Below, in pieces: positions 1 through 10,364 of a stretch of DNA of 64,000 nt. The notes beneath the pieces were generated by a model. That model did no database searches, had not been told where the DNA came from, and worked only from the letters and a program-made list of their open reading frames with translations. Location: assembly GCA_050186825.1 (NCBI GenBank), contig JBFWYD010000009.1:62001-126000 (forward strand), read 5' to 3'. The stretch's first letter is position 1. Every line of letters begins with the position of its first letter. The position numbers and the translations under genes are program-made. Source of the DNA: NORP233 sp050186825. GTDB taxonomy: Bacteria > Planctomycetota > J058.

Positions 1-740
1 TCCTTGAAGCGCAGCTCCGGCGAGCGCGCGCTGCGCTCCTCGCTCGCGCGCGCCACGAAGGCGTACTCCGGGGCGGGGAAGGCCTCGTCCTCGCGCTGCG
101 CGTCGTCCTCGTCGTCGGTCCAGGCGAAGGTCCAGCGCGCGCGGGCGACGCCGCCCGAGACGCTCGCCTGGAGCTCGGCCACGGGGTCGTCCTCGCCGTC
201 GGCGTCGACCTCGACGATCGCGAAGCGGACCTCGGCTCCGTCGGGGAGGGCGGCGCTCACGAGGAGCTCGACCTCGTCGCCGACGCGCGCCTCGGACACG
301 CTCCAGCGCGGGTCGGCCAGGGTTACGAGCTCCAGGCGCAGGGTCTGACCCACCAGGCAGGAGCGCTCGGCCGCGTCGCCGTCGGCCGCGGCGGGGGCCT
401 CGGCGTCCTCGCTGGCCGCGCTCCGCACGCTGCCCGGGGCCCGGTCGGGGAAGCGGACCCGGGCCGTTCCCGCCTCGCTGGCCTCGACCTTGGCGAAGCC
501 GTCCTCGTTGGTGGTCCCGGCGACCGGATCGGTCTCGCCCGGGAGGTAGACCTCGTAGCGCTCGTTCGCCACCGGGTCGCCCCCGGGCGCGGTCAGGGAG
601 AAGCGGACCAGCTTCTTGCGGCTGCGCACGCGGAACTGGCGGGTGACCTCGAACTCGAGGGTCCACTGGTCCTTGCTCTGCCCGCAGCCGGGGCAGACCT
701 CGTCGTCGAGGAGGTCCTTGTCGCAGTGTCGCCAGGGCAT
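1..740 (-). CDS. Zinc-ribbon / Ig-like repeat protein, 3' end cut by the window
   Basis: An open reading frame starts at ATG 740 (minus strand) and runs off the left edge with no stop, so at least 246 residues are present. The N-terminus holds a Cys/His cluster (H6, C7, then a CPGC pair near residue 17) that looks like a zinc ribbon. It is followed by a stretch resembling a carboxypeptidase-regulatory-like fold (GDPVANERYEVYLPG, then NEDGFAKVEA), and after a linker by a second beta-rich domain with acidic loops. Proteins of this build (short zinc ribbon, then 'property of the previous value' beta domains) are often found with VgrG/PAAR-type secretion genes, but nothing nearby supports that here. 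Function unknown. Divergent from the hydrolase gene at 839, with about 98 bp between the two starts. Confidence 0.6.
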   Translation of the reverse strand, partial: MPWRHCDKDLLDDEVCPGCGQSKDQWTLEFEVTRQFRVRSRKKLVRFSLTAPGGDPVANERYEVYLPGETDPVAGTTNEDGFAKVEASEAGTARVRFPDRAPGSVRSAASEDAEAPAAADGDAAERSCLVGQTLRLELVTLADPRWSVSEARVGDEVELLVSAALPDGAEVRFAIVEVDADGEDDPVAELQASVSGGVARARWTFAWTDDEDDAQREDEAFPAPEYAFVARASEERSARSPELRFK

Positions 741-838
741 GGGGCCGAGCCTAAGCAGACCGCCGGCGCCGCGCGAGGGCCCCCACTCCCGGAGGCCCGC
801 GGCGACGCTTAGGATCCGCGCCCCGAGAGGAGCCGCGC

Positions 839-1738
<900 letters not shown>

Positions 1739-1866
1739 GCACACGCGCGCGAGCCGGGGCAGGGCCGGGCGGAGCGCCAGCGAGGCGCCGCGACGCCAGC
1801 GAGGTCGAGGGCCGAGGCGGCGGTTGCCTCGCTCGGGCGCGCGAGGCATCTTCCGGGCGAAGCCCC

Positions 1867-3201
1867 ATGACCGAGCCGAACCATCCGCCGGAGCCCGAGC
1901 CGCCGCAGCTCGAGGCTGGAGACCCCGATCGGGACGCGATCCTGCGCCGGCGCGAGCGCTTCGTCGCGAGCGAGCTTGCTGGGCTCACGGGCGGCGCGCC
2001 GGCGGCCACGCCCGCGGAGGGGGCGCCGCGACCTTGTCTCTCGGTCCCGCCTCGGCCGTGCCTGCAGGTCGCGCGGCACCTGGACGTGGGGCCCGAGCCC
2101 GAGGCCCCGCCCGCGGCGGCGCGGCGACGGCGCTGGATCGCGCTCGCGGCCGCGCTCCTGCTCCTGCCCCCGGTGGCGGTGTTCGCGGGGGTGGGACCGC
2201 TCCAGCACGGCCCCGAGCCCAGCCTGAGCGACTGGAGCAGCGCCGTCCCGGCCGCGGTCGAGAGCTCGGCCGCCCCGACGGCGGGCGCGGACGAGGACGG
2301 CGACGGGCTCGACGACGCGCTCGAGGTCGAGGTCGCGCGGCGGCACGCGCCGCGCCTGCGCTTCGCCGCCCGCGACCCCCTCGCCCCCTCCTGCGTGCAG
2401 AACCAGGACGAGCGCTACTTCCCGATGTCGGTGGCGGGGTTCCTGGCCTGCCTCGACGCCGGGGTGTGGCGGCTCGATCGGGGCGTCGTGAGCACGGGCG
2501 GCCCGGGGCGCATCGAGGAGGCGGCGGTCAGCGGCTTCCCCTCGCGCGTGGTCGGTGACCCGGTCGGCGAGGCGCCGCTCTACACGCACGTGAGCCCCAC
2601 GGACGCGCCGGGCGAGCTGCTCGTCGAATACTGGGTCTTCTACGGCTTCGACGTGGCCGACGGCGGCTTCCTGGGGGTCTCGGTCTCCTGGGGGGATCAT
2701 CGCGGCGACTGGGAGCACACCGCCTACCGCGTCGCGCTCGACCCGCCGCGCGTGCTCGAGGGCTTCTACTTCGGCCACGACCGCGGGCTGGCCGTCCCCG
2801 GCGAGGACCTGGAGGTGGTGGAGGGGCTGCACCCGGTGGTCTACGTGAGCCAGGGGAAGCACGCCTCCTACCCAGCCGCGTGCCGCGTGGCCTCGACCGT
2901 CTTTCCGGGCTGGGTGGTGCAGCACCAGGACGTGGCCAACGGGCTCGGCCCGCGCTGGGACACGTGGCGCGGGCGGCTGGTGGACCTCGGCGAGCGAGGG
3001 AAGCCTCGTCCCGAGGTGGCGCGCTGGTTCCCCTTCCTCGGGCGCTGGGGTCAGGACGGGCTGGTGGTCGGCACCCTCGAGGTCGGCACCAGCGCCACCG
3101 GCCCCGCGGCCAAGCCGGAGTGGGGGAAGAGCGCCGGAGGGCGCCCGTGGCGCGAGGCGCTGCGCGAGCTCGGCGGGACCCTGCTGCCCCCGCCGGACTG
3201 A
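1867..3201 (+). CDS. Membrane-anchored VPS62-like protein
   Basis: 444 aa. A cytoplasmic-looking N-terminus of about 90 residues contains repeated RPCL motifs, followed by one transmembrane helix (about residues 93-115, rich in Leu/Ala). Next comes an acidic Ca-binding-type loop (DEDGDGLDDALE). The C-terminal domain has the hallmarks of the VPS62/DUF946 family: a Trp/Tyr-rich core (YWVFYGFDV), a GDWEHTAYRV segment and a YVSQGKHASYP segment with conserved His. The molecular role of this family in bacteria is not established. I chose ATG 1867 because the in-frame sequence further upstream is only the shadow of the preceding hydrolase gene. Confidence 0.72.
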   Translation: MTEPNHPPEPEPPQLEAGDPDRDAILRRRERFVASELAGLTGGAPAATPAEGAPRPCLSVPPRPCLQVARHLDVGPEPEAPPAAARRRRWIALAAALLLLPPVAVFAGVGPLQHGPEPSLSDWSSAVPAAVESSAAPTAGADEDGDGLDDALEVEVARRHAPRLRFAARDPLAPSCVQNQDERYFPMSVAGFLACLDAGVWRLDRGVVSTGGPGRIEEAAVSGFPSRVVGDPVGEAPLYTHVSPTDAPGELLVEYWVFYGFDVADGGFLGVSVSWGDHRGDWEHTAYRVALDPPRVLEGFYFGHDRGLAVPGEDLEVVEGLHPVVYVSQGKHASYPAACRVASTVFPGWVVQHQDVANGLGPRWDTWRGRLVDLGERGKPRPEVARWFPFLGRWGQDGLVVGTLEVGTSATGPAAKPEWGKSAGGRPWREALRELGGTLLPPPD

Positions 3202-3307
3202 ACCGATCGCGTCGCCGCGCAAGCGCGCCGGGCTCGGACGCGGACTTCGCCAGGAAGAAGGAGGCCGGACGCTCGCGAGCCCCCACGACCCTGCGCAGCG
3301 CCAGCGA

Positions 3308-5557
3308 CTACTTCGGCGGGACGACGAGGACGTCGAGGTCGCTGTGCTCACGCGGGAGCTCGTGCTCCATGTCGCGCAGGTAGAGGTAGCGGTCCGCGAG
3401 GGGGTAGCGCGCGGTGTCGTCGAAGCGAGCCCAGTAGTCCGCGTCGGGGCGGTCGCTGGTGCGGCTCCACCAGCGCACCTCGTGCGGGGCGGTCCCGAAG
3501 CTCCAGGTCTGAGTCGCCTGACCGGTCCCGGGGGCGCCGACGGTGAGGGTGACCTGGTCGCGCTCCAGGCCCTCGACCTGCCCGCGGAACACGCTGCCGC
3601 AGTTGAGCACCACCACGCTCACGCCCCGCGCCCGCGGGGGGAGGGGCGAGAGCGGCAGGATCAGCCGCGCGTCCTCGCGGCGCAGGACCACACGCCCGGG
3701 CCGGACCTCCTCGAGCACGACCTCGGGGATGGGCCGTCCCGCCGCGTCGGGCACCTCCTGACCCGGCGCGCAGATCCAGCCGTTGAGGAGCGCGCTGGGC
3801 TTGGTGTCCTGGCTTGGATCGGGGAGCACGATCGCCGTGAGCTCCAGCGGGTGACGGGCGATGGCCGCGACGCGCTCGCCGCGCTCGAGCAGGGCCTTGC
3901 CTCTGACGAGCAGCGCCGCCGCGTTCCGGTGGTAGACCTCCTGCTCCTCGCCGCGCATCTCCGCGACGAGCTGCTCGAGGCGCGCGAAGGTCGGGCGCAG
4001 CGCCGCCAGGCGCCGCTCGGCGATGGCGCTCCGCAGCGCGACGAGGAGCTGGCGGCCGCGCTCCAGGCGGAGCTGCAGCTGGACCGCCTGCAGCGCCGCG
4101 GCGCTCGGGCGCCCTCGCTCGCGCCAGCCCGCGAAGGCCGCCTGCGCCGCGGCGAGCCCGGGCGCGTCCGGGCGGCGCATCAGCCCGCGCAGATCGCTGA
4201 GGAGCGTGATCATCTCGTCCGTGTGGCCCGCGCGCTCCTCGCGCTCGAAGGCGTCCAGCCGCTCCTCCGCCTCGCCGATCAGGCGCTCGCTCGGCTCGGG
4301 CTCCGCGGGCGGAGCCTGGTCACCCGCCTCCGGGCGGGCCGTCGGCGCGGGCGGCGGAGCGGGCGCGGACGAGCGGGGCCGAAGCACCAGCGCGTCGGCC
4401 TCCTCCAGCAGCTCGAGCCCCTGGGCGCGCGCGAGCGCGCCGAGCGCGGCGGTCCAGCCGAGGGAGGACAGGTCGCAGCTGACCCGGGCGCCCTCGTCGG
4501 GGAGCGCCACCCCCAGGCGGGCGTTGCGAGCCAGGAGCCGGCTGAGCGCGCCCAGGGGGGCACCCTGGGCCTGGACGCGGGTGCGGGGTGGCTGGGAGAG
4601 GAGGAGGATCGGCGGGTCCGAGGGCGCCCGCCGGAGGTCCTGGATGTCGCAGTCGCACAGCCAGGCGATGAGCTCCACGGCGGCCCGCCAGGGCACGCGC
4701 GAGAGCGCGATGCTGAGCCGCTCCTGCACCTTGGGCTCGACCAGGACGTAGCGTCCGGCGCGCTTGCTCAAGGTCTCCATGACCTGGGCCAGGTCGGCGT
4801 CCTCGACGTCGAGGTCGATGAGCGGCTCCCCGGCGTAGGCCGCGCGGAATGGGGCGAGGCGCTGGTCCTTCGCCGCCTGGGCCACCTGGTCCAGCGGGAC
4901 GAGCGCGTAGCGCCGCGCGGTGGTCCGGACCAGGCCGAGGTCGGCGCCGAGGACGCGGAGGACGCGGCGCGCGGCGTCCGTCCAGGGGGAGTCGGCGAAC
5001 TGGAGGGTGACGCGGCGCTCGGCGAGCTCCGCCGGGACCTGCAGGGTCACGCCGGCCGTGCGCGCGATCCGCTCGAGGGCCTCGCGGGCCGGGACGCGCG
5101 TGAGGGTCAGGGTTACCCGCGCGGGCTGGGTCAGGAGCAGGATCCCGCCAGGCCGCTCCTCGACCTGGCAGCGCGTCATCTTCGCGATGACATCGACCGC
5201 GTCCCGCCAGGGAATGTCGGGCAGGCTGACGGTGACCAGCTCGCGGACCTCCGGGGAGACGACGAGGTTCGCGTGCGCCCGCTTGGCGATGAACAGCATC
5301 ACCTCGCCCAGGGTCACGCCCTCGGTGTCGACGTTGATTCGCATGGCAGTCGGCGCGGACGGGCTCGCGGGCGCGGGGGTCGGCGCGGCGGACGGCGCGC
5401 TGGCCGTGGTCGGAGCGGCGACGGTGGCGCCCGGCTCCGTGGGCTGCGCGGGCGCGGGCTCGAGCGGCCTGGGCACGGGCTCGGGAGGCGGCGCGGAGCA
5501 GCCGGGGGCGAGCCCGAGCGCCAGGACGAGGAGCGGGATCGACGATGGCCGCGGCAT
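3308..5557 (-). CDS. STN-repeat lipoprotein with GspB/PilP-like C-terminus
   Basis: 749 aa, ATG at 5557. A short hydrophobic leader ends at a cysteine (GLAPGCSA), consistent with a lipoprotein although the lipobox is imperfect. A Pro/Ala linker is followed by at least four STN-like (secretin/TonB short N-terminal) modules. Each has the pattern of a beta-strand, 'V.L.DIPWRDAVDVIA', then a short beta hairpin ending 'LLLTQP' or 'LLLSQP' (about residues 70-145, 145-230, 240-320 and 320-395). A Glu/Arg-rich helical region follows (about 420-560). The C-terminus resembles GspB/PilP-type HR domains (a 'SALLNGWICAPGQEV' strand-loop and a 'VVLRREDARLILPL' strand). No secretin beta-barrel is present, so this is not itself a pore. 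A periplasmic scaffold or secretion-system partner is my inference. Confidence 0.7.
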   Translation of the reverse strand: MPRPSSIPLLVLALGLAPGCSAPPPEPVPRPLEPAPAQPTEPGATVAAPTTASAPSAAPTPAPASPSAPTAMRINVDTEGVTLGEVMLFIAKRAHANLVVSPEVRELVTVSLPDIPWRDAVDVIAKMTRCQVEERPGGILLLTQPARVTLTLTRVPAREALERIARTAGVTLQVPAELAERRVTLQFADSPWTDAARRVLRVLGADLGLVRTTARRYALVPLDQVAQAAKDQRLAPFRAAYAGEPLIDLDVEDADLAQVMETLSKRAGRYVLVEPKVQERLSIALSRVPWRAAVELIAWLCDCDIQDLRRAPSDPPILLLSQPPRTRVQAQGAPLGALSRLLARNARLGVALPDEGARVSCDLSSLGWTAALGALARAQGLELLEEADALVLRPRSSAPAPPPAPTARPEAGDQAPPAEPEPSERLIGEAEERLDAFEREERAGHTDEMITLLSDLRGLMRRPDAPGLAAAQAAFAGWRERGRPSAAALQAVQLQLRLERGRQLLVALRSAIAERRLAALRPTFARLEQLVAEMRGEEQEVYHRNAAALLVRGKALLERGERVAAIARHPLELTAIVLPDPSQDTKPSALLNGWICAPGQEVPDAAGRPIPEVVLEEVRPGRVVLRREDARLILPLSPLPPRARGVSVVVLNCGSVFRGQVEGLERDQVTLTVGAPGTGQATQTWSFGTAPHEVRWWSRTSDRPDADYWARFDDTARYPLADRYLYLRDMEHELPREHSDLDVLVVPPK

Positions 5558-5679
5558 GGAGCACCCCCGGGCGAGGGCGCACCTTAGCAGCGACCGCTCT
5601 GTGCATCCCCCCGCCCGGACCAGGTCCTCGGGGCGGGCCGAGGTTCGCGCTCTCCGCGGCCGGGTGACAAGCTGGGCGC

Positions 5680-6675
5680 GTGGCCAAGCAGGGCGACGAG
5701 GTCCTGGTCGAGGCGGCCGGGCGCGAGGTGCGGATCTCGAGCCCGGGCAAGGTCGTGTTCCCCGATCAGGGCTGGACCAAGCTCGACGTGGTCGAGCACT
5801 TCCTGCGCTGCGGCGAGGGGGCCCTGCGCGGGGTCAGGAACCGCCCCTGCAGCCTCAAGCGCTGGCCGCGCGGCGTGAAGCACCCCTTCTTCTTCCTCAA
5901 GCGGCCGCAGGGGGCGCGGCGGACGGTCGACGTGACCTTCCCCTCGGCGCGGCCCGGGAAGATGTTCTGTCCGCTCGACGTGGGGGACGTGGTGTGGATG
6001 GTGCAGATGAACTGCATCGACCTGAACCCCTGGAACGCGCGCGCGGACGACCTCGAGCATCCCGACGAGCTGCGCCTCGACCTCGACCCGACCGAGGGCT
6101 ACGGCCTCGAGCACGTGCGCGAGGTGGCGGCCGCGGCCAAGGAGCTGCTCGACGAGCTGGGGCTGGTCGGCTGGCCCAAGACCTCGGGCAACCGGGGGAT
6201 CCACATCTACGTGCGCCTCTCGCGCGAGTGGGACTACCTCCAGGTGCGGCGCGCCGGGCTGGCCTTCGGGCGCGAGCTGGAGCGGCGGACCCCGCTCGCG
6301 ACCACGGCCTGGTGGAAGGAGGAGCGGCGCGGCGTGTTCCTCGACTACAACCAGAACGCGCGCGACAAGACGATCGCCAGCGCCTACAGCGTGCGCCACA
6401 CGGGCTACGTGTCCGTGCCCTTCCGCTGGGAGGAGCTCCCGCAGGTCGAGACGCGCGCCTGGGACCTCGCCACCTTCCGCGCCCGCTGGGAGGAGGTGGG
6501 CGACCTGACCGAGGGGATCGACGAGGCCGCGGGGCGGCTGGACCGGCTCCTGGAGATGGTGGCGGAGGACGAGGCGCGCGGCCTGGGCGAGGCGCCCTGG
6601 CCGCCCCACTACCCGAAGATGCCGGGCGAGCCGCCGCGGGTGCAGCCGAGCAAGAAGAACCCGGACAACTGGTAG
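5680..6675 (+). CDS. ligD: LigD-type DNA polymerase/primase (NHEJ PolDom)
   Basis: 331-aa stand-alone polymerase domain of the LigD/archaeo-eukaryotic primase family used in bacterial non-homologous end joining. It fills or extends broken DNA ends with NTPs or dNTPs. Visible motifs are the metal-binding D-x-D (RLDLDPTEG, about residues 135-143), the SGNRGIHIYVRL motif II, the later D in GVFLDYNQNARDKTIAS, and the family-typical WVVQMN-like segment (WMVQMNCIDLNPWNAR). Start is GTG 5680. The stop is separated by 1 bp from the stop of the convergent ligase gene. In most species polymerase, nuclease and ligase domains are fused; here polymerase and ligase are separate and convergent, and no nuclease domain or Ku gene lies in the window. 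Confidence 0.93.
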   Translation: MAKQGDEVLVEAAGREVRISSPGKVVFPDQGWTKLDVVEHFLRCGEGALRGVRNRPCSLKRWPRGVKHPFFFLKRPQGARRTVDVTFPSARPGKMFCPLDVGDVVWMVQMNCIDLNPWNARADDLEHPDELRLDLDPTEGYGLEHVREVAAAAKELLDELGLVGWPKTSGNRGIHIYVRLSREWDYLQVRRAGLAFGRELERRTPLATTAWWKEERRGVFLDYNQNARDKTIASAYSVRHTGYVSVPFRWEELPQVETRAWDLATFRARWEEVGDLTEGIDEAAGRLDRLLEMVAEDEARGLGEAPWPPHYPKMPGEPPRVQPSKKNPDNW

Positions 6676-6676
6676 C

Positions 6677-7730
6677 TCAGGCGCGCACGACCTCCTGGAA
6701 GCCAGGCCCCTCGGGACGCTCCAGCTGCTCGAAGGTGCAGGCGCTCGCGTCCTTGTCGGGCCGCCAGCGCTCGAAGCGGGTGGCGTGGCGGAAGCGGCCG
6801 CCCGTGAGCTGGTCGTAGCTGATCTCGACCACGGTCCCCGGCTGGATCGCCACCCAGGACAGGTCCTTGTCGCCGCTCCAGCGGCTCTGCCCGCCGGGGC
6901 GGCGGGCGTCGGCGCCGAAGCTCTCGTCGGCGCGCAGCGCCTCGAGGCGGGTCAGGAGCTCGGCGCGGTCCTGGTTGGTGAAGCCCGAGCAGTGGCCGAT
7001 GAAGTGGAGCTCGCCGGCCGAGTCGTAGAGCCCGAGCAGGAGCGAGCCGATCTTTGCCGCCGTCCTTGTGCTCGCGGTAGCCGCCGACCACGACGTCGAC
7101 CGTGCGGCGGTGCTTGAGCTTGACCATCCCCCGCTCGCCCTCCCGGTAGGGCCCGGCCAGGTCCTTGGCCACGATCCCGTCGCAGCCCGCGGCCTCGAAG
7201 GCGCTGAACCACTCCCGGGCCAGCTCCGGGTCGTCGGTGCTGGGCGTGAGGCGCCAGGGCGCGAGCAGCCGGGGCGCGAGCCCGCGCAGCGCCTCGCGCC
7301 GCGCGCGGAAGGGCGCGTCGCGCAGGTCGCGCCCCTCCAGGGCCAGCAGGTCGAAGGCGACCAGGGTCGCAGGGTTCTCGGCGGCCAGCAGCTCCACCCG
7401 CGAGCCGGCGGGGTGCAGCCGCTCCTGGAGCCGGCCGAAGTCGAGCCGGTCGTCGCGCACGATCACGACCTCGCCGTCGACGACGGTCCCCGCGGGCAGG
7501 GCCTCGAGCGCGGGGGTCAGCTCGGGGAAGTAGCGCAGGAGCGGCTTCTGATTGCGGCTGTCGAGCCGCACCGGCGCGCTCCAGGCGAGCACCCGGAAGC
7601 CGTCCCACTTGGGCTCGTAGGCCCAGCCCGCCCCGGGGTAGGCGGTCTTGACCTTGGCCTCCATGGGCGTGCGCGGCGGCTCGAAGGGCCAGCTCACGCG
7701 GACTGGCGGCGCGCCTTGATCCGGTTCCAC
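6677..7730 (-). pseudogene. ligD: ATP-dependent DNA ligase (LigD ligase domain), frameshifted
   Basis: Minus-strand gene for the NHEJ ATP-dependent DNA ligase. The first part holds the adenylation domain: catalytic lysine in YEPKWDGFR, the motif VVDGEVVIV, and the later EGIVAK-like CDGIVAKDL and MVKLKHRRTVDVVVGG. At 7052-7054 an AAA run (minus strand) shifts the frame. The OB-fold C-terminus continues in another frame (SLLLGLYDSAGELHFIG, later LTGGRFRHATRFERWR) to a stop at 6677. The full span is one base longer than a multiple of three, fitting a single inserted base. It may be a real inactivating mutation or a sequencing/assembly error. Start is GTG 7730; GTG 7697 is an alternative. Confidence 0.85.
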
Positions 7731-7946
7731 ATCGGCCGAGCCCTCCCGCCGCGCATTGGAGCACGGGCCGACAACGGCCGCCCGCGGGCGCCGACCGCGG
7801 GCGGTCAGGGCGGTGCGCCCGCGGTTCCCGCCAGGATCTGGGAAGCCCGCGCGCGCTCCTTCGCAAGCCGCGCTCGCGCGGTGGGTGCGTCTCTGGCCGC
7901 GCGTTTGCCATGGGCTCCCCAACCACACTCACGAGGAAGCTCACCC

Positions 7947-9374
7947 ATGACCCCGACCTCCCTCCGCCTCGGCCTGCTCGGCCTGGCGCTGCTCGCCCTG
8001 AGCGGCGCGGCGCGGGCACAAGCCGCCGGCTACGGCCTGAACACCCACGTCCCGAGCGACGCGGTCCTCGACCGCGTCCAGCAGGCCGGCCTCGGCTGGA
8101 TCCGCGTCGACTTCGACTGGATCGCCATGGAGCGGGCCAAGGGGCAGTTCGACTGGGGTCCCTGGGACCGCGTCGTGAGCGGCGCCCAGGCGCGCGGCCT
8201 GGCGGTCTACGGCACGCTCGCCTACACCCCGGGCTGGGCCAACGGCGGGCAGGACCGGGCCGTCCCGCCGACCAACCCGCAGGACTGGTACGACTTCGTG
8301 CGCGCCGTCGTGAGCCGCTACCAGGGCAAGGTCGGGCACTGGGGGCTCTGGAACGAGCCGAACCTGCAGCAGTTCTATCGCGGGACGCGCGCCTACTACG
8401 TGGACACGATCCTGCGTCTCGGGCACCAGGCGGTGAAGGACGCGGACCCCGCCGCCAAGACCTGCGGCCCGGACCTGGCGCACCTGCGCGGCGCCCACTG
8501 GGACGACTGGCTGGACGAGGTCCTCCGCCGCGGCGGGCGCTACCTCGACGTGGTCACGCACCACCTCTACAGCGACCCCAAGGGCGTCTTCCGCCAGCTC
8601 GACGGCTGGCGCTGGTTCTGGGAGCCGCGCAACGTGAAGACCGTGATCCAGCGCGCGGGCGCGGCCAACAAGCCCTTCTGGCTGACCGAGACCGGCTACC
8701 GCAGCGACCGCAGCGGCGAGGCGCGCCAGGCCGAGGACCTGCGCAAGCTGCTCGAGGGCCTGGCCAAGCGCTCGTGGATCCAGCGGGTGTTCGTGTACGA
8801 GGTCTCGGACGACCCCAACTGGAACGAGAAGTGGGGGATCCTCCACGCCGACGCGAGCCCCAAGCCCTCCTACGCGGCCTACCGCGACTTCGTGGCCGCG
8901 CGGGCTCCGCAGCCTCAGCCCCAGCCCCAGCCCCAGCCCCAGCCGACGACGCCCGGCGCGCCGGCGCGGACCTGGGTGTGGGAGGCGGAGGACCTCAGCC
9001 ACCGCGAGGGCGTGCGCGAGACCGACGGCTGGGCCTGCCACACGGCGCTGCACGCGGAGAGCTACATGGTGTTCGGGCCCTACACCAAGGACATCCCCGC
9101 CGGCACGCACACCGCGACCTGGCGCCTGATGCTCGACGACGTCACGGCCAACGACAGCCGCGTGGTGACCGTCGACGTGTTCGACGCCGACGACAACCGC
9201 GTGCTCGCCTCGCGCCCGCTGACGCGGCGGCAGTTCACGGCGGCGTTCCAGTACCAGGACTTCGACCTGCGCTTCACCAACCAGGCCGGGCACCGGCTCG
9301 AGCTGCGTACCTACTGGCACGACACCTCCTACGTGAAGCAGGACAAGGTCAGCGTGGTCCAGGGCACGCCGTGA
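7947..9374 (+). CDS. Secreted clan-A glycoside hydrolase with C-terminal beta domain
   Basis: 475 aa, ATG 7947 preceded by a GAGGAAG site. A signal peptide (to about A27, cleavage near ARAQA) leads into a TIM-barrel glycosidase related to GH39/GH5-type clan-A enzymes. The acid/base is E137 in the LWNEPN motif and the nucleophile E248 in WLTETGYRS. A Pro-Gln repeat linker (about residues 325-340) joins a C-terminal beta-sandwich of about 135 residues that resembles a carbohydrate-binding module. It probably degrades an extracellular polysaccharide; the substrate cannot be read from the sequence. The stop overlaps the start of the HEAT-repeat gene by 4 bp (GTGA), so the two are translationally coupled. 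Confidence 0.85.
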   Translation: MTPTSLRLGLLGLALLALSGAARAQAAGYGLNTHVPSDAVLDRVQQAGLGWIRVDFDWIAMERAKGQFDWGPWDRVVSGAQARGLAVYGTLAYTPGWANGGQDRAVPPTNPQDWYDFVRAVVSRYQGKVGHWGLWNEPNLQQFYRGTRAYYVDTILRLGHQAVKDADPAAKTCGPDLAHLRGAHWDDWLDEVLRRGGRYLDVVTHHLYSDPKGVFRQLDGWRWFWEPRNVKTVIQRAGAANKPFWLTETGYRSDRSGEARQAEDLRKLLEGLAKRSWIQRVFVYEVSDDPNWNEKWGILHADASPKPSYAAYRDFVAARAPQPQPQPQPQPQPTTPGAPARTWVWEAEDLSHREGVRETDGWACHTALHAESYMVFGPYTKDIPAGTHTATWRLMLDDVTANDSRVVTVDVFDADDNRVLASRPLTRRQFTAAFQYQDFDLRFTNQAGHRLELRTYWHDTSYVKQDKVSVVQGTP

Positions 9375-10306
9375 GCCTGCGCGCGCGAGCCGGCGCAGGC
9401 GCGGTCCTGTTCCTGGGCGTGGCGCTGGGCGCGCTCGCCTGGGGCGTGCTCGATCCAGGCGAGCCGGGGCCCGTGGACCGAGGGGTCGGCGGGGGGCCGG
9501 TCGAGGACCAGCGCGCTGGGGCAGGGCGAGGGAGGGCGGCTGCGATCCCGCCGCGCTTCGAGCCGAGCGCGACCGACGCCGCCCAGGCCGGTCCTCACGG
9601 CTCCGGGGCTGGCGCGCTCGCCCGCCGCCTCCCACCTGCGTCCGACGCGTCGTCGCGGAAGGAGGTCGAGTCCGTGAGCGAGCTGGCCCTTCGCCTCCGC
9701 GCCTCCGACGTGGCCGAGCGCGCGGCCGCCGCCGCGGCGCTGGGGCGCAGGGGGCCCGCGAGCGCGGCGGCCGTGCCCGCGCTGCTCGAGGCCCTGCGCG
9801 ACGGGCGAGCCCCGGCCACCGCCTTCTCCTGGGCGCTGGGCCAGGTCGGGGCGCCCGCCGTGCCGGCGCTGGCGGACGCGCTGCGCGACGAGGACGAGGA
9901 GCTCCGCTCGCGCGCGATCGACGCGCTGGTGGTGATCGGCGCGGCCGCGCGCGAGGAGCTGCTGCGCGCCCTGCGCGCCCCCGGCGCCGAGGCCCGGGCG
10001 GCCGCCGCGCTGGCGCTGGCGCGGATGGCGCCTGCGCCCGAGGTGACGCGAGAGCTCCTGCTCGCGGCGCGCGACCCCGACGAGGCCGTGCGCCACCACG
10101 CCGCCTTGGGGCTGGCCCGGGTCGGCGCCGAGGACTGGCCGGCCGTGGAGGCGGCGTCGCGCTCGCTCGCGCGGGAGGAGCGGCAGGTCGCCCTGGCCGC
10201 GTCCGCTCAGCGCTCGGGCTGGGGCGACGCCCCCGCAGCGGACCTGGCGTCGGCGCGCGAGGGGGGCGACGAGGCGGAGGCCGCCGCGCCGCACCGCCGC
10301 CGCTGA
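9371..10306 (+). CDS. HEAT-repeat protein with N-terminal membrane segment
   Basis: 311 aa, start GTG 9371 overlapping the stop of the glycosidase gene. One hydrophobic segment lies at about residues 8-27, so the protein is membrane-anchored or exported. A low-complexity Gly/Pro/Arg linker follows to about residue 95. The rest consists of HEAT/PBS-lyase-type repeats (SAAAVPALLEALRDG, VPALADALRDEDEELRSRAIDAL, AVRHHAALGLARVG), which form an alpha solenoid used for protein-protein contacts. No catalytic residues are visible. The overlap suggests it works with the glycosidase, but the role is unknown. Confidence 0.75.
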   Translation: MSLRARAGAGAVLFLGVALGALAWGVLDPGEPGPVDRGVGGGPVEDQRAGAGRGRAAAIPPRFEPSATDAAQAGPHGSGAGALARRLPPASDASSRKEVESVSELALRLRASDVAERAAAAAALGRRGPASAAAVPALLEALRDGRAPATAFSWALGQVGAPAVPALADALRDEDEELRSRAIDALVVIGAAAREELLRALRAPGAEARAAAALALARMAPAPEVTRELLLAARDPDEAVRHHAALGLARVGAEDWPAVEAASRSLAREERQVALAASAQRSGWGDAPAADLASAREGGDEAEAAAPHRRR

Positions 10307-10364
10307 GCGCGAGGTCCTCGCGGTCGCCGGCCGGACCGCCGGCGCGCGACGCTAGACTTCGCGG

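Noticed and set aside
4..348. Plus-strand 114-codon frame at the left edge
   Set aside because: Ser/Arg-rich shadow of the minus-strand zinc-ribbon gene that is open through the window edge.
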